Shown here piece by piece: positions 11,995-22,248 of a stretch of 26,499 bases of DNA. Position 1 is the first letter of the stretch; each line of letters begins with the position of its first letter. This DNA comes from Gryganskiella cystojenkinii. Its lineage: Eukaryota; Mortierellomycota; Mortierellomycetes; Mortierellales; Mortierellaceae. The position numbers were made by a program, and so were the translations under genes. A model generated the notes under the pieces. It made no database searches. It saw only the letters and a list, made by a program, of their open reading frames with translations, and was not told where the DNA came from. The stretch spans positions 127,722 through 154,220 of the forward strand of contig JAAAIG010000004.1 of assembly GCA_015852425.1 (NCBI GenBank), read 5' to 3'.

Positions 11995-14502
11995 TTTTGA
12001 GAGAAGAGTTTGAGAATGTAAAGAACGAGGTGATGGAAAGTAAAAAGCACGAGTGGAGCGGAGAAGTGTGTTGTGAACGGTATAGGGATGAGTTTAGAAA
12101 GCGATGAATGTTTGAATGAACGGAAGGAGGATGGGTAATGAAGAAAGAAACCAGAAAAAGGGGAGGGGGTGAAGAACAAGAAATGTTAGATAGAGAGAAA
12201 AAAGAAAGGAAAAAGGGAGCTCATCCAAAGATGGGAAAGAAAACCGTGAAAGTAAAAAAGCCAAAGCCAACTGAAAGAAGGTTGGTCGTCCACCAATCCG
12301 AGGCGGAGATGAAATGTATCTCTCTGGTCAATGCAAACATTGATATCAGAAATGAACTGGGTGCGTGCGTGTGGTGGGTCCAACGCGGGGCAGCAGTGTA
12401 CATTCTCTCTTTATCTCGCTTTGTAGTCTACCGCTCAGTGGACTATTTCATTCATTTCTCAATCGATTGCACATGAAATATCGCACCATGCTGCTCGCTC
12501 TTTCCATACTTTCCTTCTTGTTGATTGTGCTCTTTGTCTTTTTACGGCCGCTTGGCCGATGCTGTGCTCAACATTGATATCCATGTTGAGAATGCCGCAC
12601 CTGTTTTATTCATGAGCGTTTGTTTGATATTCAATACCTGTTGCCAAGTGGCTCTTTCTTTCAAGGTTGCGACCTCTTTACTTTTCCCGTGGCAGTTTTC
12701 TGGGCTTGCATTATTGACGCGTATCTCTTTACAATTATGCTGCTTGTTCTTTGTTATGAAAATGCCCCGAGTGCACCCAGGCCTGCAGCAGTTCGCGTGG
12801 GTCAATGTTTTTTGCAAGAAAGTTTATCGGCGTCTCTGCTATCTCCCAGTCCTCGCTTCCTGTCATCCTGTATCACTCCCGCCAAGTTTGGCGACCCAGA
12901 CAGAGAGGAAAGTCCCGCCAAAAAAAAAGTAAAAAAGAACGCGCGCTTTTCATCCTTGTTCTCTTCCCCTTCTCTGCCTGCAGACCTCTGGGATAAGGTC
13001 TGTGTTCTTTGTTTTTTTTAAAATAAAAAAAAGAATACAGAAAGAGCTGTTTGTGCGCAGACAGAGGGGCGGGAATGAGAGTCTTTCACCTCGCGATCAA
13101 AAAAAAATAGCAAACACTTCTTCTTTCATACTCACTTGGCCCGGGTACAAGGACATGGCCCTGATACCCATTCCTTTCGATAACAACATTTCTCTTTATT
13201 TTTAACGTAGTGTTCTCTCTCGCTCGAGCCATGCCCTGACCACCAACACATCGACCACTGACGATAACACACCAACCACTGATGATAGTGCACCATCTGC
13301 CATGGTGTTGTTCTGCGCACAGTCTTTTTCCCATCTCTTTTTCCTCACTTCCGAAAACACGCGTTGGTGTTCTTTTGTTTTTTCGAGGCAATTCCTAGAT
13401 GGCTTTTGGTCTAAGGACTATGATCGATCGGAAGGAGTGTGAGAGAGAAAATACTCCCTTACTCCGACACAAACCAAATCATCGCACCAAAAGGCGCAAC
13501 AGCTGTGGGCCATCAACAAGGATGACACATGCCAAAATAAAAAGAGAAATGTGAAGCATCAAAAAAGAAGCTTGCATGCACCACCGCGAGCTGACAATTG
13601 CTCAAACAAAACGCGGGAAAGAGCCTTCAGCGAGAAAGAGTGAAAGAGATGCAGTATTGTTCTCGCCATTACCATTGTTCTCTTCATTGGGCTTTCCCTC
13701 TCTCTCTTTCGTTTTCTCTCTCTCTGAACGAGGTGTCTTGATCATTTTGATTGATTAAACAAAGAGAGACGAAGAGGAAACCCATGAAAAATCAATAAAG
13801 AACGCGGGTCCCTTGTTTATTTTTATCCTAAAAAGCTGTTCCTTGGCGTCTGCCGTGAAAAACAAGTGATCACGACATTGGCATTTTTTTTTTTTTTTTT
13901 TTGCATGAATCGTTGAAGATTTATTTTCCCACAGAACACGCAACGGGATTGTTTGCCTCCTGTCTGTCAACTATTTTTGATCAGTTTGCCCCGTTTGGCT
14001 TTTTAGGTTGTTTTCTCTGTTCGAGTCATGTCCTAACCACAGTCGTTCATGCAAGGGACAAGTGGGCGAACAAACTCTTTTTTTTTTTGTGTGCGTGTGT
14101 CGGTGTTCTCTGTATTTTCGCTCTCATTCTATGTTCAACAAGGACAGGGGCTCGGCACTGCCACAAAAGGCTTTGTCCCGCCTTCTTCTTCCTCTTTGTG
14201 AACCCTCGTCGTTCATTACGTACAGTACTTCATGCATCCATCCCCTCCCGGCACAACACCAACTGGTGGTGGGATTACGGCTGGCAAAAAAAAAATCTCA
14301 CGACAAGGGACAACTGCCGATTGGAGATGTTTCCAAAAAGGATGATCGACCTCAACGACGTGATCATGTTTTGCTTTTTTTGGGGGTTGTAGTGTGCGAT
14401 GGATTATTATGTAGAACTGTTCTATTAAGAAATATGAAGAGCTGCTTGTTGTCGTTTTTCGTGCTTTTTCGTATATACAGTGTTGGAAGGGATGGCAGGC
14501 AA
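11995..14502. other. 2.5-kb region with no recognisable gene
   Basis: The first 200 nt are A/G-rich on the plus strand, consistent with a pyrimidine-rich leader and promoter for the ras gene reading left. The rest has only short overlapping open frames on both strands with no recognisable motif and no consistent codon bias. A T19 run lies at 13884-13902, and a weak imperfect repeat of CACCAAC/ACCACTGA(C/T)GATA units at about 13240-13305. I see no RNA gene. Confidence 0.5.
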
Positions 14503-15361
14503 TTAGTGATCGTCTAGGCCTGACTCTTCGACGCGGAGTTGTGCAAGAAACGTTTGTGCGTCTTCGGTGGCTCCTGTTGCGGTTGTGCTCATGGTCACGA
14601 AACTACCGCTGGTACTTATATCTGGAGGACATCCGAGTCGATCGAGATCCACACCAGGGTGCCCTTCCACATCACCTGCCAGCTCAGCATCGGGATGGGG
14701 ATCGATATCGATTCCTAGCTCGGGCTCACTAGTCCTTGCCTCCGCCTCCCTCTCTTCCTCTTGCAACTCGGGAGCGATTAGGGCCTGAGGGGACTTGCGT
14801 CGCAACTCGATCTTGGAGTTTCGTTCAAGAATACTGGATTTTCGCCTGACAACATCCCCGTCCCCAGAACCCAATCCTACTTCAACGACAGCAGAGGCAG
14901 ATGATGTATTGCCCAACAAGCCAGTCGCGGAAGTCGTTTCCGAGGGAGTGGGTTCGTTTGTGGCGGCACTACCGGATCCAAAGTTCGTCAACGTATCCTC
15001 TCGGCTCACTTCCCGAGTTGGGTGCAAGTCGGCATATCCGGTCCCATGACCGTCCGCATAACTCTCGCCCCGACCTCCCTCCATCATTCGATCGCCATGA
15101 CGACGTCGAAGCGATTTGGGCGAGGTTGGGGAAGTGGGCGAAGTGGGTGAAGTGGGCGAGGCTGGTTGTTGTTGTTGTTGTTGATATGGTGATTGCGGGT
15201 AGTAAACAAGAGGCTCTTGTTGTGCATGCAGACTGAGACGTTGTGTTTGTCGTAGAGATGAAGTCGATGCATCTTGGTAAAAATCCTCGTGATAGGCCGC
15301 AGTGCCACTTGGCAGGTTTTCCTGAGGCGCATTGACATAACCTCCATGGTACCCATGATAC

Positions 15362-15392
<31 letters not shown>

Positions 15393-16821
15393 GAAGACGC
15401 TGTTGATGCTCTAATTGTTGTTGATGGTAGAGCTGATCGGCTCCCGCGACGGTCGCGATACCAGAGACGCCTACTTGACTAAGTCTGGGATCGTATCCGT
15501 AATAGTGCTCATCTCCGCCATAACCATAGTATGTGTTTGTCCCAGCGGCTCCTGTAGCTTCGTGAGAGTATTGGTCGTAATAGGATCGACTGGTTTGCTC
15601 TTGCGAGGCTCTTGCCATCGCTGAGGCCGTGACTGCCGCTGCCATCTCCTTGTCTCCATAAGCATAAGCTGCCATACCATCCGCATAAAACCGCTCTTGT
15701 TGGTATTGATTATCCAAGGACGGAAGTCTTGGTGCAGGCCAGGGTTCATACTCGTCCACGGGCAAGACTCCTAACGATTCTTTATCCTTTCTGCGCCTCT
15801 TTCTCAACCATCCGATCAAGATCACGGATGAGCAGGCCGATAGCAGGACCAAGGCCGCGACGACCACGAGCGTCACTTGCCAGCCTAACAAACCTCCATG
15901 GTTGCCATAGTTCTCGGTTAGATTTTGACGTGGATCTGGGATGACTGTGGGTTTCAAGGAGGTGGTGGTGAGGGTTGTGTAGTAAGTTGATATCGATCCA
16001 GAGACCATGGTCGTCTGCGGGACCACCGTCGTGATCGTCACGACGGTGACAGTCGAGATATACTGAGTTGAGTCGGGTGTTGTTGTTGGTGGAGGAGGTG
16101 GTGGAGGGGGTACAGTTGTGGGTGGAGGAGGGTCGCTCGTCGTTGTCGATGTCGTCGTAGTGGTTGTGCTAGGAGGACTTGTTGTTGGGGGAGGCGGTGG
16201 AGGTGGATCAGTTGTAGGTGGCGGTGGCGCTTCTGCTGTCGTTGTTGTTGTAGTGGTTGTGGTTGTACTTTTTGTCGTGGGAGGAGGTGGGAGTGGAGGG
16301 TCCGTCGTCGTAGGTGGAGGAGGATCGACTGTCGTCGGAGGCGGTGGAGGAGGGTCTACTGTTGTTAGGGGTGGGGGTGGCGGCGGCGGTGGAGGAGGAG
16401 GTGGTGATGTCGGCATTGGAGCAGGTGGTGGAGGGTCCTTTGTATGGTGCTGTGGCGGAGGCGGTGAATCTGTAACTGGAGGAGGAGGGGGAAGACCCTT
16501 GGTCACGGACGGGGGTGATGGTGGAGGATCCGTGGCTAAAAGTGGAGCGGGCTGATCTATGGTTGGGGGTGGGGGTGGTGAATCCGTGCCGAAAAACGGA
16601 TAAAACGGATCCAGCAGAGGATCATCCGCTGGGAATGGGGATGGATCTGGTGGTATCTTGGTTGGTGGTGGAGGTCTCTGTGGTGGTTTCGAGGGATTTT
16701 TGGTTGGAGATGGCGGACTATCGTTGGTTGAAGGAGGTGGGGGACGATGTACCGGTGGTGGAGGGTCAAATGGAGAGGAATCAAAAGGAAAAGAAGAAAA
16801 GAGATCCGGTTCCGATGACAT
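14503..16821 (-). CDS. Proline-rich single-pass membrane protein with large low-complexity cytosolic tail
   Basis: Single exon, 772 aa from the ATG at 16821 (MSSEPDLFSSF); upstream the frame is closed by a TGA. Residues ~18-250 are almost entirely Pro with Asp/Ser/Thr, in DPPPPP and PPPPTT units including a run of 12 prolines and Thr runs. Residues ~254-300 are Thr/Val/Ser-rich (TVTVVTITTVV; ISTYYTTLTTT). One transmembrane helix spans ~314-338 (WQVTLVVVAALVLL...), followed by the stop-transfer RKRRRK. The 430-aa tail has a poly-Q tract (~476-487), an SPT repeat (~554-568) and an acidic C-terminus. The layout resembles fungal wall-stress or mucin-like sensors (extended rod, helix, signalling tail), but there is no WSC domain and no visible signal peptide, so function is unknown. 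A spliced upstream signal-peptide exon cannot be excluded. Confidence 0.75.
15361..15393 (-). repeat. Poly-Gln codon tract (CAA)n
   Basis: Uninterrupted TTG/TTGT triplets on the plus strand read as CAA codons on the minus strand, giving about 11 Gln in the tail of the proline-rich membrane protein. The almost pure CAA tract is a likely length-variable microsatellite. Confidence 0.85.
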
Positions 16822-18240
16822 TGAATCCAAAAGTCTTTGTCAACGCTTGCAGCAAAAGTAGGAGAAGCAGCGGCAAAGGGAGATGAGCTGACTTGTCCCC
16901 GAAAAATAACAGTTGTCGCTAAGTCGGTGTTGAGATCGGCAATGCGAACTTTGATCGTGGAAATAGGAAAAACGGAGGGAGAAGGGAAATAAACCAGGAG
17001 AAAGGGGGGGCTACCGGGGCTGGGGCTTATTTTTTCTGATACCTCCTTGACTCCCAAAAAGCAGTGTGGCGTAGAAAACACGGAAGGTTGGAGGTTATTT
17101 GCGGTTGCTCGATATGACGACAACCAAGGACGAAAACTTGTGCAGTTATTTATATTGTAAGAACGACAGTAGTGGCTGATCCAGGTTGGGTTGTTAAGAG
17201 ATGATGAAAGAAAAGGCGAGAAGCAGATTGTGAATAAAGGACAAAGCTACAAGCTACATATGAGCGTAAAAAATAGCCCCACGATGCCTAAGCCCTGGAT
17301 TGATCTAACCAAGGGTATGATTTTGCACCAGGAGATACGATGGCGCATACCTTCTCCTGGGTGGTCGAGAGGAGAGAGATGGAGGAAAAGAGGGGTAGGG
17401 GAGCAACGGATCAGAAAAGTGGTATGTTGACTCTGGCATCCACTGCTTTTGATCTTCTCTCTGTATTACTGCTCATTGGAAGAAAGTAAAAAGAAAGGGC
17501 AGCGTCTTCTCGCCAGGAGTTAGTCAACTAAAAAGGGTCAAAGAATCGAACACAACAGGAGGTACACATCAACAGAGAGACGCACCATTCCGGGTGGCCT
17601 ATCGTGCCGAGCACAGCCAACTGTGAATGTGGGTCAGTTCCGCGTGGATTAAAACGGGTGCTCGTGCCCTGACGCGACGAGGAGGTTGTCATTTTTAAAC
17701 TTGTAGAGGAATTAGATCTGTGGCCCAAGCGGACTAAGAAGGTATCAACTCTCCGCCATCAATGACGACCAATGCAGGAAAATAAGCAGAAAAGTGGGAC
17801 AGGACTATAACAATATGTCTATCGTTTGACCGTCTGGTTTTCGTTCTCACTCTTGCCTTTTCGTTCCTAGGTAGAGATTTTATATTGCGCTGTACCGTCG
17901 CTCTGTCTTCGAACTCGCAACTCTTTTTTTTTTAGCTAGGTCGATGAGTATCTAAGCCCATAATCATGACGTCCGAGATGAATCGCAACTTTTCACGGGG
18001 CCAAAAACATGGCTGTACGGTGATTTATGGTGAAAGCCCTTGTTCGCAAAGAAAAGAACGCGAACCACCCTTCTTCCATTCATCCTCCACCATACCCGTT
18101 GCCGATTTCTTTTTGTTCTCCACCTCGCTCTTTTCACTCGCCTGCCTTTGTTCCCTTTGCTTTCGCTTGCCCATCGCATTTCCACGCCTCACCACCTGTA
18201 TCGGGTTCCCTTCCAGCGGTTTTCTTTGCTACTCTGCAAT
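16822..18240. promoter_or_regulatory. Intergenic region; leader of the proline-rich gene and CT-rich leader before 18241
   Basis: The left part (to about 17130) should hold the promoter and leader of the minus-strand proline-rich gene. It is open in another frame, but with no recognisable product. The middle (17130-17950) shows nothing I can name. From about 18060 to 18235 the plus strand is strongly pyrimidine-rich (CTTCTTCCATTCATCC type). The enolase, bZIP and PX genes have the same kind of leader directly before their starts. Confidence 0.45.
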
Positions 18241-18306
18241 ATGTCACACGGCCCTGCCCGCATCCTTGCCAGTGCCCTCGCTGATTCGTTGTGTCGTCAA
18301 GTCTAA
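18241..18306 (+). CDS. Short ORF behind a CT-rich leader; possible orphan first exon
   Basis: ATG at 18241 opens a 21-codon frame starting MSHGPARILA and ending with a TAA at 18304-18306. It directly follows a ~180-nt pyrimidine-rich leader of the kind that marks gene starts elsewhere in this window. A donor-like AAGGTATTTT lies just past the stop. It could be a small ORF, a first exon whose remainder was lost, or chance. I do not recognise the product. The adjacent decayed mobile-type gene makes disruption by insertion possible, but nothing proves it. Confidence 0.2.
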   Translation: MSHGPARILASALADSLCRQV

Positions 18307-18540
18307 CAACAAGGTATTTTTTTCCACTTGCTCAACCCTAGTGCGAGTGAGATGTCGTGTAGAGTTATACGAGAATAATCCTTGTCTCCATCACCTTTCC
18401 TTGTTTTAAAACACTCATGATCTCTACAAATCCTGATGTGTCGAAGGACTGCGGGAGAAGACGTCTGGATGTATACTCGTCAAAGGACAGGTGCATCACA
18501 CTTCTATGTCGATTTATTGGAGTAGCTGAGTGTAGAATAG

Positions 18541-19275
18541 TCAAAGAAAATACTTAGTTGGTCGCCTCCCTTCTTTCACAATGAGAAGCGATCCCAGCAT
18601 GGAGGTGACACCGGCAAGCTTGTGGAAGGAGTGCGAATCATATCCGAGTGGTGATATTTTCAGTTGAAGACGGCAATGCAATATTTGGAGTTTGATCGGG
18701 GTAGAAAGCAGCTTGAACTCCTGCGCGCTCTTATCCTTGCTGTGTCCGATCACTTGCCAGTGGGCGCGTTATGGTTTCCACAGGTCTGTTGAAGGACAAC
18801 TTATAGTAACCAGCACAAACCAGTGTGGAGGTGTAAAGCCAGACGAGTCCGTCCTGCCGAAGACGATGTTGAAGGTTAGTAAGCGGTTGTTGGCTGATGT
18901 AAAGCAAACCCTAGGAAAGAAGATCGCAAGTGCCTGTCATCATACCCGTTGCTTATCCTATTGTACCTTACTATATTTTGACATGTGTTAGAGCGGTCCT
19001 TTGACATTCTGGTAACTCCAGTGGCCACATCTGAAGCGCCGGCCTCCACAGCAAATCAGGCCTATCACAAGGCTCTTGAGGTGGATGACGAAAATATGAA
19101 TAGTGGCACGTTTCAACGAGTGACTGAGGTTTTGCTTATTGCTGATTCTTACGCCTTGTCGTATTCTCTAATAGTCGCTTCTAATCCAAGGACCTTTCAG
19201 CGGTCAAGCTTGAAACACTCTCAAAAAAAGGTTGGGAGTTCCTAGTCTTCAACGGAGACTGAGATCTCAAGTGAG
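18541..19275 (+). other. Degenerate coding-like sequence upstream of the Fanzor-like relic
   Basis: Two plus-strand open stretches in different frames (18692-18991 and 18985-19245) overlap by a few bases and have protein-like composition, including a Lys/Leu-rich patch (LKVSKRLLADVKQTLGKK) and an acidic patch. No domain is recognisable. They lead into a good candidate 62-nt intron at 19276-19337 and so may be the N-terminal part of the gene that ends at 20853, broken by stops and frameshifts. Confidence 0.35.
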
Positions 19276-19337
19276 GTGAGTATTCTTGCTCCGCTTGCAC
19301 GATTGACGTCGAGACTGACAAGCTTGGCGGTTTACAG
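19276..19337 (+). other. Candidate 62-nt intron in the decayed gene
   Basis: GTGAGT at the 5' end, an internal GACTGAC branch-like motif and TTTACAG at the 3' end form a textbook short fungal intron. It lies between fragments of the decayed plus-strand gene, which suggests that the gene was once spliced and host-expressed. Confidence 0.45.
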
Positions 19338-20853
19338 GCGGGATCCGAACCCTCCAGCTCGTTCCTGCTGTACCGCCTTCAATGGACATTAGCAAGAACC
19401 AGAACCAAAACGCAGACCATGAAGGACTGTCCTCAAATGACTCACCAAAACACGCTACCAGCTTCAACCCAACGCCGATTTCAGCCCCAACGCCATCTTC
19501 AATGCCAACTTCAACACCAACTTCAAACACAACCTTCCCTTGGTCGACAGTGCCTATTCTGCAAGGGTCGTACGTAAATGAAAATTTTGATACTCAGGAA
19601 AAGATCAACACTCTCTACCGACACAGTAACTGCCGGGCTGGAATGCGAAGTGTTTATATTGACCCTGGAAGAGCTAGTAATGCAACAGCATCACTTGTTC
19701 ACTCTGCCTATCTCCCTGGATAACACCAACCGGACATCACTCGTGAACCAAGGGATGTCATCCATAAACGATATCAGCAGGAAACAAAGTCTGCTCAAAG
19801 TTAAAGCTGACATCGTTGAGACTGAGGCCAGGCTCGTACAACGCTAGCCCGGCAACGTCAAGCTCATCGATGATGATGAGGATGTCAGCATGGAGGACGA
19901 ATCCGAGGCCACCAATGTCAGTGATGATCGACCTGAGCCTGATGCCAGCAATGATCCGTGGACCATGGCAATGGAGAAAGCTGAACTGGAACACGACTTG
20001 AACGTCAAAGCACATCTTGTCAGTGCAGCAAAGGAGTCGACCGCCCTTCGAGCATATTACGGCAGCGATAGATTCAAACAAGACCAGCACGACTATCGAG
20101 AAGCCTGTCGCCCCGATATTGGCAAGGTCATAACAGCTATCCTCAAGATACGAAACTACCTTCCAGATCGACATCCGACCGACGAGGACCTGGAAAATAT
20201 CATTCGTAATGTTGATGAAGACATCAGCGTCAGGATGGTTGTTGACGAATTGACAAACACCGTCAAATATGATTGGGTGCCATGCCTGAAAATGATGAAC
20301 GAGGTGAACAAGCACTTGGGACCGCGGCACGACGAGCGTTTAAAGTCCAAACAGGTCTCGAAACGTCGAAAAAAGATAGCGAAGGCTCTGTACCAACAAG
20401 GATTTCTGGGTCTAAAGCTTCTCTCGGGCGACGATCAGCCTAGGCGATGGAAATTTTCGTACCTGGAATGGCCAGGGTAGAAGCGTCAGCAAGTTCGCAA
20501 AAAAATTGATTCAAAGGGTAAGTACCGTAGACTTGTGAGTGCTAGCAAACAGCGATCAGGAAGATTTAACCAAGGATCTGGCCAGCGAGCAACAAGGAAA
20601 ACCTGTGGTTATCGAGTTGGTAAAGGTCCTAAAGTTCAGGACATCAATATTTTGCTGCTCATGCCATTACCGCATGAAGGTGGAGAGTCGAACAGTGGTT
20701 TGCGACGAGTGTTGTTGGCGCCGAGACCGTGACCACAGTGCTGCTAGTACTGTAACATTTCAAACGCGGTGCAGGATGTTCGAGAGGGAAAATGGCCTGC
20801 TCTCGCTCTACAAACGGGCCAAGCTGATTGGCGACAACAACAACAAGCCTTAA
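19338..20853 (+). pseudogene. Decayed Fanzor-like (eukaryotic TnpB-type) nuclease gene
   Basis: Three marks of a TnpB/Fanzor RuvC nuclease occur in the right order on one strand. (1) VYIDPGR at about 19655-19673 resembles RuvC-I. (2) RAYYGSDRFKQDQHDYREA at about 20050-20105 resembles the FYGS-type segment between RuvC-I and the later motifs. (3) LKFRTS is followed by a zinc ribbon: CxxC at 20653-20664, CDEC at 20701-20712, then CWRRDRDHSAAS. The last aligns position by position with the OrfB/TnpB consensus CGxxxDRDxNAAxN, whose D is the RuvC-III residue. The motifs lie in three different frames. The 19890-20480 frame is open but is preceded by an in-frame TAG at 19845 and ends in TAG at 20478; the ribbon frame (20539-20853) ends in TAA. 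Intact Fanzors are RNA-guided DNA nucleases carried by eukaryotic transposons. This copy looks inactive, though extra introns could explain some breaks. The family call rests mainly on the ribbon. Confidence 0.5.
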
Positions 20854-21105
20854 TTACGGCGTGGTGAATTGTCATTTTCACCATCAGTGCCGAAATGTGG
20901 CTTAGAATTCCTGTTTGATTTTTTTTTTTTTTTTTTTTCGTTCGACTCACTTTCTGTCAAATTATTCGATTTGATTAAATCGTTAAAATCATCCATCATA
21001 ATCTCTCCATCATCCACTCACCTCTCTCAATCTCTCTTTACATTCGTATCGTCTCCTTCTTTCTCTCTTTTTTGACTGGACTGTTTCCTACCTGGATCGC
21101 ACAAT
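20854..21105 (+). promoter_or_regulatory. Promoter and leader of the bZIP gene
   Basis: A T20 run lies at 20919-20938. It is followed by a CT-rich leader (about 20998-21080, CTCTCCATCATCCACTCACC type) that ends shortly before the ATG at 21106. No TATA box stands out. Confidence 0.5.
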
Positions 21106-22248
21106 ATGGCCGACTACTCGTACCTTCAGCTCATCGAGAGTCTGAATTCAGACTCACCCAGCGTCACTACCTCGTCCTCCCCTGATGACTTTGCCGATCT
21201 GGCCCTCTGGACCAATGCCGAGTTTACATTTGATCTCGGCGACTCGACCTCATCATCTCCTTCCTCGTCTTCATTCCTCGATAACAATGCCTTGCTGCAG
21301 CCACAGCCTCAACAACAGGACAACTCGAGCAACTTGCTCGGTTTCATGAACCTGACCACTCCCCAGCAGCTGCAACAGCTTCACCAACAACAACAACAAC
21401 AACAGCAACAACAGCAGCAGCAAGCTCGACCCATGTCCCTCTTGGAACGCACCCGTCAAGGCAACCCAGTCGCTGGTCAAGTCCAGTTCAAGCCCATCCT
21501 TCAAGAGCAGATTGCCGCAGCGAACGCCTATCAGTCACTCATGGCCTCGTACTCGAGCTCATTACCCTCGTTTGCCGCAACTACTCAAACTACTTCAACC
21601 TTGCCGCATCTCACTCCTTCCTCCTCGACTCCCTTGTTCACAGCCCCGATGGCGGCCGCTCCTACGACTCCAGCGGCGGCCAAGCTCTTGCGTCAGATTC
21701 CTCCCCAGTTCAAGCCCACTACGACCAAGAACGAGACCCTTGTCCTGCCAGGAAGTCAGCCCCAATTTCAAAACCACATCGACCCTACCATCAAGGATGC
21801 TGCGACCAAGTTCGATGCAAAGGAAATCATCAAAGATGACAACAACAACAACGACAACAACAACGACAAGGAGCATGAATTGTCAGCAGCGGATTCGTTC
21901 TCCAAGGATGATCCTGCCTACGCATCCAAGGTCGCAGCTGAGGAGGACAAGAGACGGAGAAACACTGCAGCCTCTGCAAGATTCCGTCAAAAGAAACGAC
22001 TCCGAGAACAGTCCTTGGAACAAACAGCAAGAGAACAGACTGTGCGTGCTGAACAACTCGAGAACCGAGTTCGAGAGTTGGAGATGGAGGTTCGCTGGCT
22101 GAGGGGATTGATCGTGGAGAAGGATTCGAGGCTCCATGAGGCGACGTTGAGTCTGCAGGACCACCAGGCCAGGATCAGTTTGCTGGACGCTGCTGGCGGC
22201 AGTAATGTCGAGGAAGCCAACAAGAGGATTCGCTTGGATGCTTTTTAA
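21106..22248 (+). CDS. bZIP transcription factor, cys-3/MetR-like
   Basis: Single exon, 380 aa. The bZIP domain is at residues ~277-341. The basic region carries the invariant N286 and R294 in NTAASARFR, preceded by EEDKRRR and followed by QKKRLREQSLEQTAREQ. The leucine zipper continues through ENRVRELEMEVRWLRGLIVEKD. KRRRNTAASARFR plus EQ(S/A)LE and W-L-(K/R)-GLIVEK are hallmarks of the Neurospora CYS3 / Aspergillus MetR group, which activates sulfur assimilation genes, so that role is the best inference. The N-terminus is acidic and Ser-rich (likely activation region), with poly-Q at ~94-106 and an Asn/Asp run at ~245-254. The start follows a CT-rich leader. Target and regulation are not visible here; a plain bZIP of another pathway remains possible. 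Confidence 0.9.
   Translation: MADYSYLQLIESLNSDSPSVTTSSSPDDFADLALWTNAEFTFDLGDSTSSSPSSSSFLDNNALLQPQPQQQDNSSNLLGFMNLTTPQQLQQLHQQQQQQQQQQQQQARPMSLLERTRQGNPVAGQVQFKPILQEQIAAANAYQSLMASYSSSLPSFAATTQTTSTLPHLTPSSSTPLFTAPMAAAPTTPAAAKLLRQIPPQFKPTTTKNETLVLPGSQPQFQNHIDPTIKDAATKFDAKEIIKDDNNNNDNNNDKEHELSAADSFSKDDPAYASKVAAEEDKRRRNTAASARFRQKKRLREQSLEQTAREQTVRAEQLENRVRELEMEVRWLRGLIVEKDSRLHEATLSLQDHQARISLLDAAGGSNVEEANKRIRLDAF
21385..21425 (+). repeat. Poly-Gln codon tract (CAA/CAG)n in the bZIP gene
   Basis: Thirteen or so consecutive CAA/CAG codons between LHQ and ARPM. The mixed codons make it less slippage-prone than the pure CAA tract at 15361-15393. Confidence 0.85.

Noticed and set aside
12138..13021. 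Several overlapping open frames upstream of ras, some hydrophobic
   Set aside because: No motif, codon bias or splice pattern unites them; they are probably promoter and intergenic sequence.
16118..16555. Gly/Val-rich plus-strand frame opposite the proline-rich gene
   Set aside because: Antisense reading of Pro and Thr codons; it has no other support.
17721..17732. TGGCCCAAGCGG, resembling a tRNA A-box
   Set aside because: No B-box or cloverleaf follows within 100 nt.
18541..20930. Terminal inverted repeats or target-site duplications around the Fanzor-like relic
   Set aside because: I looked for matching ends at about 18430-18600 and 20830-20930 and found none I could support by eye; transposon boundaries remain undefined.
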